Source of the DNA: Streptomyces sp. AM 4-1-1
GTDB taxonomy: Bacteria; Actinomycetota; Actinomycetes; Streptomycetales; Streptomycetaceae
DNA length: 64,000 nt
Reading direction: 5' to 3'
Assembly (NCBI RefSeq): GCF_029167625.1
Contig: NZ_CP119145.1
Location: 186,001-250,000, forward strand
The position numbers were made by a program, and so were the translations under genes. The notes under the pieces were generated by a model. It did not search any database and was not told the origin of the DNA. It was given only the letters and a program-made list of their open reading frames with translations. Within the stretch, counting starts at the first letter, position 1, and each line of letters begins with the position of its first letter. Positions 55,369 through 63,681 of this stretch are shown piece by piece.

Positions 55369-56319
55369 ATGACGGCGCACACCGCGCAGACGGCCCACAT
55401 GGAGCGAGCGGAGGGTGCACGGTCGACGGCGACGAGCACATCGGTCGTACCGGGCACCTCGGACATCGCTGGTATCAAGGGCGTGACGAGCTTCACCGAC
55501 GACCTTCCGTGGATCGAGGACGCGGGGAAGATAGCTCCCAAGGACGCGCGGAATCTGTCGAAGCTGTTCTTCGACCGGCTCCAGGTGCTTGAGGAGGGCA
55601 CGCACGAGTACCAGTACGCGCGCAACACCCTTATCGAGATGAACCTCTCCCTCGTCCGGTTCGCGGCGGGCCGCTTCCGCAACCGGGGCAGCGGCGACAT
55701 GGAGGACATCGTCCAGGTCGGCACCATCGGTCTGATCAAGGCGATCGACCGGTTCGACCTCTCCCGCGAGGTGGAGTTCACCTCCTTCGCGGTCCCGTAC
55801 ATCGTCGGCGAGATCAAGCGGTTCTTCCGGGACACCAGCTGGGCCGTGCACGTGCCGCGCCGGCTCCAGGAGCTGCGGGTCGACATCGCCAAGGCCAAGG
55901 AGACCCTGGCGGGCGACCTGGACCGGGACCCGACCGTCCGGGAACTCGCCGAGCACCTGGGGATCGACGAGTCGGAGGTCAGCGAGGGCATCGTCGCCGC
56001 CAACGGCTACACGGCCGGATCGCTGGACATGCCGACCGACGCGACGGACGCGGGACGGCTCAACACCCCGGGCCGCACCGTCGTCGACGCCATGGGCGAC
56101 ACGGACCCCGCGCTGGAGAGCGTCGAGAACCTGCACACGCTCGCTCCCCTGCTGAGCAACCTGGACGCGCGCGAGCGGCGCATCATCGACATGCGGTTCG
56201 GCCAGGAGATGACCCAGGCCCAGATAGGCGCCGAACTCGACATCTCGCAGATGCATGTGTCACGGCTGCTCAGCCGGATTCTCCGCAAGCTCCGCAACGG
56301 GATGTTCACCGAGGACTGA
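55369..56319 (+). CDS. RNA polymerase sigma factor of the SigB/SigF/SigG stress family
   Basis: 316 residues. Region 2 is NLSLVRFAAGRFRNRGSGDMEDIVQVG..GLIKAIDRFD (2.1-2.3) and FTSFAVPYIVGEIKRFFRD (2.4). Region 3 contains PRRLQELR. Region 4 contains LLSNLDARERRIIDMRF and MTQAQIGAELDISQMHVSRLL. The ~50-residue disordered N-terminus is usual for Streptomyces paralogues. GGGGAG 9 nt before ATG 55369 decides the start; ATG 55339 has no good Shine-Dalgarno. No anti-sigma or anti-anti-sigma gene is adjacent. Confidence 0.95.
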   Translation: MTAHTAQTAHMERAEGARSTATSTSVVPGTSDIAGIKGVTSFTDDLPWIEDAGKIAPKDARNLSKLFFDRLQVLEEGTHEYQYARNTLIEMNLSLVRFAAGRFRNRGSGDMEDIVQVGTIGLIKAIDRFDLSREVEFTSFAVPYIVGEIKRFFRDTSWAVHVPRRLQELRVDIAKAKETLAGDLDRDPTVRELAEHLGIDESEVSEGIVAANGYTAGSLDMPTDATDAGRLNTPGRTVVDAMGDTDPALESVENLHTLAPLLSNLDARERRIIDMRFGQEMTQAQIGAELDISQMHVSRLLSRILRKLRNGMFTED

Positions 56320-56326
56320 GCCGCCG

Positions 56327-56347
56327 GCCGCCGGTCCGACCGGCGGC
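56327..56347. terminator. Hairpin directly after the sigma factor gene
   Basis: 10-bp inverted repeat GCCGCCGGTC / GACCGGCGGC with a single central base (effectively a 9-bp stem and 3-nt loop), 7 bp after the stop. Confidence 0.7.
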
Positions 56348-56509
56348 GCCCGGCCCCTCGGCGACCATCCGCCGGCCCGCGACCACTCCCCGTACCCGCA
56401 GAGGACCGTACGGCGGGGGACGCGGGCCGGCGGCGGCGCGTGACGGCTCCCCCGCGCCTCGGCCGCTCCGCGAAGGTGTCCCGCCCCACCGCCCGGTGTT
56501 GCCAGGACA

Positions 56510-56538
56510 TTGCGGGTTCGTGGCCAAACCGGTGACAT
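56510..56538 (+). promoter_or_regulatory. Predicted promoter of metY-metX
   Basis: TTGCGG (56510-56515), 17-bp spacer, TGACAT (56533-56538). The ~85-nt leader contains a GTCCG/CGGAC hairpin. I looked for SAM-sensing riboswitch elements here and saw none. Confidence 0.4.
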
Positions 56539-56631
56539 GCTTCCGCACGCGCGCGGCGCCCTCTACGGTCCGAAGCCGGACGGTCGTGAGGCTTTGCCCC
56601 ACACCACTGAGCTACCCGTGCGAGGAACGTC

Positions 56632-57999
56632 ATGAGCCAGCCCCTGGACTCCGTCACCGCAGGCCACACCCCTGAGGGTCAGGACCACGACCGGCCGGAC
56701 GCCGGGCCCGCCTGGTCCTTCGAGACCAAGCAGATCCACTCGGGCGCCGTCCCCGACCCGACGACGGGCGCCCGCGCGGTGCCGATCTACCAGTCCACGT
56801 CGTTCGTCTTCCGGGACACCCAGCACGCGGCCGACGTCTTCTCGCTCGCCGAGCCCGGCAACATCTACACCCGCATCCACAACCCGACCCAGGACGTCCT
56901 GGAGCAGCGGATCGCCGCGCTGGAGGGCGGAGTCGCCGCCGTCGCGGTCGCCTCGGGGCAGGCCGCGCAGACCCTCGCCGTCCTGACGCTCGCGGGGGCC
57001 GGCGACCACATCGTCTCCAGCACCTCCCTCTACGGCGGTACGTTCAACCTGTTCCGCCACACCCTCCCCCGGTTCGGCATCGAGGTGACGTTCGTCGACG
57101 ACCCCGACGACCCGGACGCCTGGCGGGCAGCCGTCAGGCCGAACACCAAGGCGTTCTTCGCCGAGACGCTGGGCAACCCGCGCGGCGACGTGCTCGACAT
57201 CCGGGGCGTGGCCGACGCGGCGCACGAGGCCGGACTGCCGCTGATCGCCGACAACACCCTGCCCACCCCGTACCTGCTGCGTCCCCTCGACCACGGCGCG
57301 GACATCGTGGTCCACTCGGCGACGAAGTTCCTCGGTGGCCACGGCACCACCATCGGCGGGGTGGTCGTCGACGGCGGCACCTTCGACTTCGGCGCGCACG
57401 CCGAGCGCTTCCCCGACTTCCACTCCCCCGACCCCAGCTACCACGGGCTGCGTTACTGGCCCGACCTGGGACCCGGTGCGTTCGCCGTGAAGTTGCGGGT
57501 GCAGTTGCTGCGCGACCTGGGTCCGGCGCTCTCGCCGCACTCGGCGTTCCTGCTGCTCCAGGGTGTGGAGACGCTCAGCCTGCGGGTGGAGCGGCACACC
57601 TCGAACGCGTTGGCCCTCGCCCGGTGGCTGGAGGGGCGCGACGAGGTGTCCGCCGTGCACTACCCGGGCCTGGAGTCGAGCAGGTGGTACGAGGCGGGGC
57701 AGCGATATCTGCCGCGCGGCGCCGGCGCGGTGTTCTCGTTCGAGCTGCGCGACGGGGTGGAGGCGGGCAAGCGTTTCGTGGACGCGGTCGAGCTGTTCAG
57801 CCACCTCGCGAACATCGGTGACGTACGAAGTCTGATCATCCACCCCGCGTCGACCACCCACAGCCAGCTGGACGAGGCACAGTTGGCCGCCACCGGGGCG
57901 ACCCCGGGGCTCGTGCGGCTGTCGGTGGGGCTGGAGAACGTGGCGGACCTGAAGGCCGATCTGGAAGCGGGCTTCCGGGCGGCGAAGGCGGCGTCCTGA
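56632..57999 (+). CDS. metY: O-acetylhomoserine sulfhydrylase
   Basis: 455 residues. PLP enzyme of the Cys/Met metabolism family making homocysteine from O-acetylhomoserine and sulfide. Motifs: ETKQIHSGAVPDPTTGARAVPIYQ, NIYTRIHNPTQDVLE, the PLP lysine in HSATKFLGGHGTTIGG, and SLIIHPASTTHSQL. The size (~430-455) and the long insert after the Lys favour MetY over the shorter MetB/MetC. GAGG precedes ATG 56632. Its stop overlaps the proposed metX CTG start. Confidence 0.94.
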   Translation: MSQPLDSVTAGHTPEGQDHDRPDAGPAWSFETKQIHSGAVPDPTTGARAVPIYQSTSFVFRDTQHAADVFSLAEPGNIYTRIHNPTQDVLEQRIAALEGGVAAVAVASGQAAQTLAVLTLAGAGDHIVSSTSLYGGTFNLFRHTLPRFGIEVTFVDDPDDPDAWRAAVRPNTKAFFAETLGNPRGDVLDIRGVADAAHEAGLPLIADNTLPTPYLLRPLDHGADIVVHSATKFLGGHGTTIGGVVVDGGTFDFGAHAERFPDFHSPDPSYHGLRYWPDLGPGAFAVKLRVQLLRDLGPALSPHSAFLLLQGVETLSLRVERHTSNALALARWLEGRDEVSAVHYPGLESSRWYEAGQRYLPRGAGAVFSFELRDGVEAGKRFVDAVELFSHLANIGDVRSLIIHPASTTHSQLDEAQLAATGATPGLVRLSVGLENVADLKADLEAGFRAAKAAS

Positions 58000-59150
58000 A
58001 CCGGACGGCCGCACCCCCCTCGCTCCCCGTCCCGGCCACGGGAGGCCACCGGGACGGGGACCCGCCGGGCCGCAGGTCCTGGGCGCCGCTCGGCCGGCCG
58101 CTGCCGCTGGAGTGCGGCGACACGCTTCCCGGCGTGCGGATGGCGTACGAGACGTGGGGACGGCCGGACCCGGACGGGGCGAACGCGGTGCTGGTGCTGC
58201 ACGCGCTGACGGGTGACAGCCACGCCGCCGGCCCCGCCGGGCCCGGACACCCCACGGCGGGCTGGTGGGACGCCCTGATCGGCCCTGGGAAGGCCCTGGA
58301 CACCGACCGCTGGTTCGTGGTCGCGCCGAACGTGCTCGGCGGCTGCCAGGGCACCACCGGACCCTCGTCGCCGCATCCGGACGGCGCCCGGTGGGGCAGC
58401 CGGTTCCCCCGTCTGACGGTCCGTGACCAGGTGGCCGCCGAGGCCGAGCTGGCCGACGCCCTCGGCATCGGACGCTGGGCCGCGGTCATCGGCGGCTCGA
58501 TGGGCGGGATGCGGGCGCTCGAATGGGCGGTGAGCCGGCCGGAACGCACCGGGGCCCTGGCGGTGCTGGCCACCACCGCCGCCGCCTCGGCGGAGCAGAT
58601 CGCCTGGGGATCGCTCCAGATCTCCGCGATCCGCGCCGACCCGGGCTGGCGGGGCGGGGACTACCACGAGGCACCGCCCGGCGAAGGACCCCACCGGGGC
58701 CTGGGGCTGGCTCGGCGGATCGCCCATGTCACCTATCGCAGCGAACAGGAGCTGGAAACCCGGTTCGGCGGCCGGCCGCAGCCGGGCGAACACCCCTGTC
58801 GGGGCGGGCGTTACGGGGTGGAGTCGTACCTCGATCATCACGCCGCGAAGCTGGTGCGCCGGTTCGACGCGGGCAGCTACGTCACGCTCACCGAGGCCAT
58901 GAACGGGCACGACGTCGGCAGGGGCCGGGGCGGCGCCGCCCCGGCCCTGCGCGCGGCACGCATGCCCGCCCTGGTCGCGGGTGTCGAGTCCGACCGGCTC
59001 TACCCGCTCGCGCAGCAGGCACGGCTGGCGGCCGCGCTGCCCGGCGCAGGCAGGCTCCGGATCATCGACTCGCCGTACGGGCACGACGGATTCCTGATCG
59101 AGACCGAGCAGGTCGGGCGCCTGCTGCGCGAGGTGCTGCCCGGCACCTGA
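57996..59150 (+). CDS. metX: Homoserine O-acetyltransferase, probable CTG start
   Basis: 384 residues from CTG 57996. Alpha/beta-hydrolase fold with HALTGDSH, nucleophile Ser in GGSMGGMRALEW, catalytic Asp in GVESDRLYPL and His in YGHDGFL. The family-conserved N-terminal segment LPLECGDTLPGVRMAYETWG lies partly upstream of GTG 58134 and ATG 58140. No ATG, GTG or TTG exists further upstream in frame, so the likely start is CTG 57996, overlapping the metY stop by 4 nt (CTGA) with GAAGG upstream. Function is firm; the start is inferred. Confidence 0.88.
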   Translation: MNRTAAPPSLPVPATGGHRDGDPPGRRSWAPLGRPLPLECGDTLPGVRMAYETWGRPDPDGANAVLVLHALTGDSHAAGPAGPGHPTAGWWDALIGPGKALDTDRWFVVAPNVLGGCQGTTGPSSPHPDGARWGSRFPRLTVRDQVAAEAELADALGIGRWAAVIGGSMGGMRALEWAVSRPERTGALAVLATTAAASAEQIAWGSLQISAIRADPGWRGGDYHEAPPGEGPHRGLGLARRIAHVTYRSEQELETRFGGRPQPGEHPCRGGRYGVESYLDHHAAKLVRRFDAGSYVTLTEAMNGHDVGRGRGGAAPALRAARMPALVAGVESDRLYPLAQQARLAAALPGAGRLRIIDSPYGHDGFLIETEQVGRLLREVLPGT

Positions 59151-59252
59151 CACCCACGGCCGGCCGGGGCGGGCACGCGACGGTGATGCCCGGAGAGGCC
59201 GGTCCCACGGGACCGCTCCGCCCGGCCGTGGACCTCTTCGGTACGCGTCCCG

Positions 59253-59978
59253 TCAGATCCGCCCCGCCGTCCGCTCCCCCCGCGCGCCGTCGAGAACCGC
59301 CCGGTGCACGGCGCGGGCGAGGCGCGCCCCCCAGGGTGAACGGGGCCCGGCGAACGGTTCCCCGCCGTCGGCGCCCGGGGCGGGCGAGGCGACACAGACG
59401 GCGTCGGTGGGGGTCCCCGAGCAGTCGAGTCCGGCGTCCAGAAGCGCCTGCACCTTGGCCTCGGTGGCCGTGGCGACGGCGTTGACCAGCGCGGCGTCGG
59501 ACAGGGCGACCGGCAGGGTCACCACGATGTTGACGGTGCCGGGCGGCCGCGGCCCGGTGTCGCCGTCCGGCGCAGCGGCCCAGCCCCGGACACCGAGACC
59601 GCAGGTGACGGTCGCCGTCGCACCCTTGTCGGTGGCGACCGTGCGGGCGGTGACGTCGGCGGCGGTCATCAGTCCCGCGCCGGGGCCGGTCAGGCCCTCG
59701 GCCGCGGCGATCTCCGCGAGATGCCGGTCGGGGTCCAGGCGTGGGTACCCACCGGGCACCTGGGCGTTCACGATCCATCGCCGGGGGCCGAGTCCGCCGC
59801 CGAGCACGGCGCTGCCGCACACCCGCCAGCCGGGTCCCAGCCGCCACACGAGGTGGTGCAGACCGACGCCGCCCTCGTGCCGCCCCAGCAGCTCGCCGCG
59901 CCGCTGGGGCGGGAAGGTCCGTACGTCGGTGATGGCGCACTCCCTGGGCACGGGTTCGGGCAACGGCCCGCCGATCAT
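59253..59978 (-). CDS. cbiZ: Adenosylcobinamide amidohydrolase (CbiZ family)
   Basis: 241 residues. CbiZ core with NAQVPGGYPRLDPDRHLAEI, GLMTAADVTAR and VNIVVTLPVALSDAALVNAV. CbiZ cleaves the nucleotide loop of imported (pseudo)cobalamins so that the ring can be rebuilt as cobalamin. Fits the B12-dependent mutase and the cobalamin riboswitch in this window. It is convergent with metX. ATG 59978 lacks a strong Shine-Dalgarno. Confidence 0.85.
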   Translation of the reverse strand: MIGGPLPEPVPRECAITDVRTFPPQRRGELLGRHEGGVGLHHLVWRLGPGWRVCGSAVLGGGLGPRRWIVNAQVPGGYPRLDPDRHLAEIAAAEGLTGPGAGLMTAADVTARTVATDKGATATVTCGLGVRGWAAAPDGDTGPRPPGTVNIVVTLPVALSDAALVNAVATATEAKVQALLDAGLDCSGTPTDAVCVASPAPGADGGEPFAGPRSPWGARLARAVHRAVLDGARGERTAGRI

Positions 59979-60270
59979 ATGGGGCGCACCGGACCCGTTC
60001 CCAGGCCGGGCCGGTGACCGTCGCTGCCCGCGCCCACGGCCCCGTCACCATCCCCTCGCTTCACTCGAACGGCCTAGTGCGGGTGGCGGCGGCCGCAGGC
60101 GCGCGGTGGTGGGCCGTGATGGGCGTCCCCGCACCTGGCGGGTCCGCCGGAGGCCGTCCTCCGGTGCCCGGCGGTTGCACGGTCCTACGGGGTGAGGCGC
60201 GATGGAAGTCGGGCGCGCCTCCCCTGGGGGACTCACCCACAGGACGCGCTCGGGCGAGGAGGAATCGGTC

Positions 60271-61233
60271 ATGGGTGCCGCTGACGGTTTCACGGATTCC
60301 GGAGAGCTCGACGGCCTGACGGTCTACGACAGTGACGGGGAGAAGATCGGAAATGTGGGGCGGGTGTACGTCGACGACGACACCGGCAAGCCGGACTGGA
60401 TCACGGTCAAGACCGGTCTGTTCGGCATGAAGGAGAGCTTCGTACCGCTCTCCGGGGCCCGGCGGTCGGGTTCCGACCTGCACATCTCGCATCCCAAGGA
60501 CCGCGTCAAGGACGCCCCGAGGGTCGACGCGGACGCGCATCTGTCCGTCTCGGAGGAGGAAGAGCTCTACCGGCACTACGGACTGACCCGGAACCGCACG
60601 ACGAAGCTCGGCGACCGGTCCGGCACCGGCACCGGGACGCCCGACGCGTCCCGCGCGGGTGTTCTGGGTGCCGCGGGCGCCGGAGCGGGCGCCGGAGCGG
60701 CGGGTACCGCGCGTACCGCCGGTGATCCGGCCGGTACGGGCAAGCACCGGAACGCGGACGCGTCCGCCATGTCCCGTCCGATGGCGGGGGCGGGAGCGGA
60801 GCGGTCGGCTCCCGGCATGGGCGGCAAGGAGGAGGTCATCCGGTCCGAGGAGCAGCTGCGCGTCGGCACGGAGGAGTACGAGAGCGGCAAGGCGCATCTG
60901 CGCAAGTACGTGGTGACCGAGAACGTCACCAGGACGGTGCCCGTGAGCCATGAAGAGGTGCGGATGGTCCGTGAACCTCTGCGGGGCGACGAGAAGTCGA
61001 CCCGGGCGTCGGACATCGGCGAGCAGGACGTGGAGGTCACGCTGCACGCGGAGCGTGCCACGGTCCGCAAGGAGGCCGTGCCGGTGGAACGGGTGCGTCT
61101 GGAGACCGACCGGGTCACCGAACAGAAGGAGGTCTCCGCCGAGGTCCGCAAGGAGCAGGTCGACTACGCGGACGGCTCGGAGAAGGGCGGCAAGGACGCG
61201 GGCGGCGAGTTCGGCCGCGGTCGTCGCCGCTGA
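60271..61233 (+). CDS. PRC-barrel plus DUF2382 stress-type protein
   Basis: 320 residues. Residues 1-75 are a PRC-barrel (LDGLTVYDSDGEKIGNVGRVYVD). A disordered Gly/Ala/Thr linker (~110-185) follows, then a DUF2382 domain (residues ~185-310) with its strand repeats (EEQLRVGTEEYESGKAHLRK, VPVERVRLETDRVTEQKEV). Common in desiccation- and radiation-tolerant bacteria; biochemical role unknown. AGGAGG 8 nt before ATG 60271. Confidence 0.9.
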   Translation: MGAADGFTDSGELDGLTVYDSDGEKIGNVGRVYVDDDTGKPDWITVKTGLFGMKESFVPLSGARRSGSDLHISHPKDRVKDAPRVDADAHLSVSEEEELYRHYGLTRNRTTKLGDRSGTGTGTPDASRAGVLGAAGAGAGAGAAGTARTAGDPAGTGKHRNADASAMSRPMAGAGAERSAPGMGGKEEVIRSEEQLRVGTEEYESGKAHLRKYVVTENVTRTVPVSHEEVRMVREPLRGDEKSTRASDIGEQDVEVTLHAERATVRKEAVPVERVRLETDRVTEQKEVSAEVRKEQVDYADGSEKGGKDAGGEFGRGRRR

Positions 61234-61266
61234 CCCTCCGCATCGGCGGGGACAGTCACACACACC

Positions 61267-61302
61267 GGGTGAGGGGCGGGCCGCAGGGTCCGCCCCTCAC
61301 CC
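61267..61302. terminator. Terminator hairpin after the PRC-barrel gene
   Basis: Perfect 13-bp stem GGGTGAGGGGCGG / CCGCCCCTCACCC with a 10-nt loop, 34 bp after the stop. It would also stop minus-strand transcription coming from the riboswitch. Confidence 0.85.
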
Positions 61303-61384
61303 CGTGGGCCGGTGCCGGGGTGTTCGCCGCCCCGGCACCGGCCCGTGCGCGGGCGCCGGGGCGGCCTCTCAGGTCCGCCGCGTG

Positions 61385-61612
61385 GCCCCGCCCGGGCAGG
61401 AAGCGCACCGAGGGCCGGGCGTCCAACCGGTCCGGGGGACCGCCGCGGTCACGCGGTGGACGTCCGCGATGGGTTCCGCGGTGATCACCTCGTGCGGGGA
61501 CACCGCCCGCGACGACCCGGCCCTGTTCCGTGACGACGATCCGCTCGCAGAACACCGCCGGGAGACTGTTGGGGTCGTGCGGCGCGACGACGGCAGTTCC
61601 CCGGCGTCCCAC
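61385..61612 (-). pseudogene. Frame-shifted C-terminal remnant of an ABC transporter ATPase (B12/iron-siderophore type)
   Basis: One minus-strand frame reads VVAPHDPN followed by AVFCERIVVTEQGRVVAGGVPA, matching the His-loop and following strand of FecE/BtuD-type ATPases (typically HDLN..A.YCDR.VVL..GRVVA.G.P). The match continues in another frame (HEVITAEPIADVHRVTAAV), then returns as DARPSVRFLPG. Two frameshifts are needed. Walker A, signature and Walker B regions are absent, as is most of the gene. It lies directly downstream of the cobalamin riboswitch, so it was probably part of a B12 importer. No intact partner remains in the window. Confidence 0.6.
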
Positions 61613-61667
61613 GGCTCGTGCGCGGAGCCTGGTGTCCGTGTGCCGTGTCCGGTCCCGGGCGCGGCCG

Positions 61668-61825
61668 CCGGCGGGTCTTCGGACTCGGGTTCACACGGAG
61701 GAGGCGCCTTCCCGGGAACCCGTGGGCGTCCCAGTGGCCTTGGCCCCGCCCGTCCCCTGACCGCTGCGCGTCAGCTCCGGACTCGCACCGGATTTCCTGA
61801 CCCCCGCATGGGGCTTCACCAGCAT
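61668..61825 (-). promoter_or_regulatory. Cobalamin (adenosylcobalamin) riboswitch
   Basis: Read on the minus strand, the order of conserved elements is GGTGAAGCCCC, then AGGAAATCCGGTGCGAGTCC and GGAGCTGACGCGCAGCGGT (core), then GGCCACTGGGA (B12 box GCCACTG), GGGAAGGCGCC, and finally CGAGTCCGAAGACCCGCC. This order and spacing match the cobalamin class. The only coding trace downstream on this strand is the broken ABC ATPase. The 111-bp gap between the riboswitch and the ketosynthase stop has no other feature. Confidence 0.88.
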
Positions 61826-61936
61826 TTAGCGAACTGTCACGCGGTCGATGACCGCCCGGCGGGGGTGTGCGCGGGGGCAGTACGCCAGGCCGGTGGCCCG
61901 GCGTTCCGCCCCCGTTCCGTGGCCCGTCGACCCGGT

Positions 61937-63160
61937 TCAGGGACGCTGGAGCGCCAGTACGGCGTTGTGTCCGCCGAATCCGAAGGAGTGGCTGACGGCC
62001 CGTCCGACGGGTTGCCTCAGCGGTTGTTTGGTGACGCAGTTGAGGTCGAACTCGGGCGCGGGCGCGTCGAGGTTCGCGATCGGTGGTACGACGCCGTGCT
62101 GAAGGGTGAGGATGGTCAGCCCGGCCTCGATCGCGCCCGCCGCCCCCATGCAGTGGCCGAGCACGCCCTTGGGGGCGGTGACGGGCGGCCGGTGCGGGTA
62201 GACCCGGCTGATGAGGGCGGCCTCGGTCGCGTCGTTCATCGGGGTCGCGGTCCCGTGGGCGTTGACGTGCTCGACGTCCTCCGGCCGCCACCCCGCGTCA
62301 CGCAGCGCCGACTCGACCGCGGCCTGGGCGACGGCGCCCGAGGGAAGCGGGCTGGTCGGGTGGTGGGCGTCGGTGGTGGCGCCCGTACCGGCGAGCAGCG
62401 CGCGGGGGGCCGCGCCCCGGGCGCGCGCGTCGTCGGCCCGTTCCAGCACCATGATGGCGGCGCCCTCACCCATGACCAGTCCGCGGCGGTCGGCGGCGAA
62501 CGGGCGGCACAGCCCGGCCGGGTCGCCGTCCGCGGGAGCGGCGGCGCCGGAGCGGGCGAGGCCCGTCATGGCGACCGGGTAGATGATCGACTCGGTGGCC
62601 CCGGCGACCGCGATGTCGCACTGGCCGGTGACCAGCAGGTCGCGGGCGACGGACAGCGCGGTGACGCCGGACGAGCACGCGGTGCACGGCGCCAGGCTGG
62701 GGCCGGTGGCCCGCATGTCGATGGCGATCTCCGCCGCGGGCATGTTGGGGATGGTGAGCAGGATGCCCGACGGTGAGGTGGCGCTCGGGCCGCGCCGGTC
62801 GAGGGTGACGGCCTGCGCGGTGAGTCCGGCCGAGCCGCCGCTGCTGGTGCCGACGACCACCGCGACCCGGGTGCCGTCCCAGTCGGCGGGGTCGAGTCCG
62901 GCGTCCGCGACCGCCTCCCTGGCCGCGAGGACGGCGAACTTGACGTACTTCCCCATCCGGAAGGCGGTCCTTCCGCCGATCCGGGCGTCGAGGCCGGTGT
63001 CGTCGACCGTGCAGGCGAAGTCGACCACGCATCCGTCGAGCTCCGGCACGGTGTGGGCCGAGGAGACCCCGGCGCACACGCCGTTCCAGGTGGTCTCGGT
63101 GTCGTGGCCGGCCGGAGTGATCATTCCCAGGCCGGTGACGACGACGGTGTGACGGCTCAT
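61937..63160 (-). CDS. FabF-like beta-ketoacyl-ACP synthase
   Basis: 407 residues, thiolase fold. Catalytic Cys in PCTACSSG (~165), His in VNAHGTATPMND (~302), Lys/His in PKGVLGHCMGAAGA (~335), and the C-terminal HSFGFGGHNAVL. All catalytic residues are present, so it is an active condensing enzyme rather than a chain-length factor. ATG 63160 overlaps the acyl carrier protein stop (ATGA). Together with the ACP and an acyl-CoA dehydrogenase/oxidase it suggests a small secondary-metabolite or special fatty-acid pathway. Confidence 0.92.
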   Translation of the reverse strand: MSRHTVVVTGLGMITPAGHDTETTWNGVCAGVSSAHTVPELDGCVVDFACTVDDTGLDARIGGRTAFRMGKYVKFAVLAAREAVADAGLDPADWDGTRVAVVVGTSSGGSAGLTAQAVTLDRRGPSATSPSGILLTIPNMPAAEIAIDMRATGPSLAPCTACSSGVTALSVARDLLVTGQCDIAVAGATESIIYPVAMTGLARSGAAAPADGDPAGLCRPFAADRRGLVMGEGAAIMVLERADDARARGAAPRALLAGTGATTDAHHPTSPLPSGAVAQAAVESALRDAGWRPEDVEHVNAHGTATPMNDATEAALISRVYPHRPPVTAPKGVLGHCMGAAGAIEAGLTILTLQHGVVPPIANLDAPAPEFDLNCVTKQPLRQPVGRAVSHSFGFGGHNAVLALQRP

Positions 63161-63417
63161 CGGGCGTTGCCCACCGGCAGTTCGCCCCGCAGCGACTCGT
63201 CGATGAACGCCGTGAGTTCGGCGAGGGTGGCATCGCGGTAGAGCCTGTCCGAGCCCGCGTCCACGTCCAGCGTCTCCCTCAGGATGACGGCGAACTCGGC
63301 GACGGCGAGGGAGTCCATTTCCAGGCTGTCCATCGTGGAGTGCGGCAGGATCTCCGCCGCGGGCACCCTGAAGGTGCCGATGAGAATCTCGTTGATCTTG
63401 GGGTGGATCTCGTACAT
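63157..63417 (-). CDS. Acyl carrier protein
   Basis: 86 residues, acidic four-helix protein. MDSLAVAEFAVILRETLDV contains the phosphopantetheine Ser in DSL; an upstream DSL in the same helix region is too early. GAAAGGAAG precedes ATG 63417. Overlaps the ketosynthase gene by 4 nt, so they act as a pair. Confidence 0.9.
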   Translation of the reverse strand: MYEIHPKINEILIGTFRVPAAEILPHSTMDSLEMDSLAVAEFAVILRETLDVDAGSDRLYRDATLAELTAFIDESLRGELPVGNAR

Positions 63418-63438
63418 GATCTTCCTTTCGCTTGCGTG

Positions 63439-63452
63439 CGCATATGTATGCG
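63439..63452. promoter_or_regulatory. Palindromic operator-like site upstream of the ACP gene
   Basis: CGCATATGTATGCG is a perfect 6-bp inverted repeat with a 2-bp centre, in the A+T-richest part of the 99-bp gap upstream of the ACP gene, about 21 bp before its ATG. It may overlap a -10 element and bind a dimeric regulator. Confidence 0.45.
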
Positions 63453-63516
63453 ACCATGTGGATGAAGCGCGCATCAGACACTCCGCCGCCGGAACAACTC
63501 GACGACGAACCGCCGG

Positions 63517-63681
63517 TTACGCCTTGGGGCGAACCGATTCGTCACCGCCGCGGCGCGGTTTCGCGAACCACCGCGCCAGCGTGGAAGCCGTGCCCCAGTA
63601 CGCCAGCAGCACGGCCCTGACGCCGAGCGCCGCCGCGGCCTCCTTCATCGACCGCACCGGGGCCCCGGCCACCGGGGTCAT
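63517..63681 (-). CDS. Small ORF (54 residues) coupled to the acyl-CoA dehydrogenase/oxidase gene
   Basis: MTPVAGAPVRSMKEAAAAL start, a central hydrophobic patch (VRAVLLAYWGTASTLARWF) and a basic tail. Third-codon GC bias is strong, and the ATG overlaps the upstream stop (ATGA). No family recognised. Confidence 0.55.
   Translation of the reverse strand: MTPVAGAPVRSMKEAAAALGVRAVLLAYWGTASTLARWFAKPRRGGDESVRPKA

Noticed and set aside
56591..56626. tRNA-like 5' segment on the minus strand (TAGCTCAGTGGT preceded by a 7-base acceptor-like stretch)
   Set aside because: The D-stem can be closed only with a wobble pair, and no anticodon arm, T-arm (GGTTCGAATCC) or 3' acceptor follows, so it is not a tRNA. 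It could be an old fragment or chance.
56320..56631. SAM riboswitch upstream of metY
   Set aside because: I looked for SAM-I, SAM-II and SAM-IV core elements because such genes often have them, but found none in order.
61485..62291. Minus-strand 268-codon open frame across the riboswitch
   Set aside because: It spans the 3' end of the ketosynthase gene in another frame and the non-coding riboswitch; the product is low-complexity.
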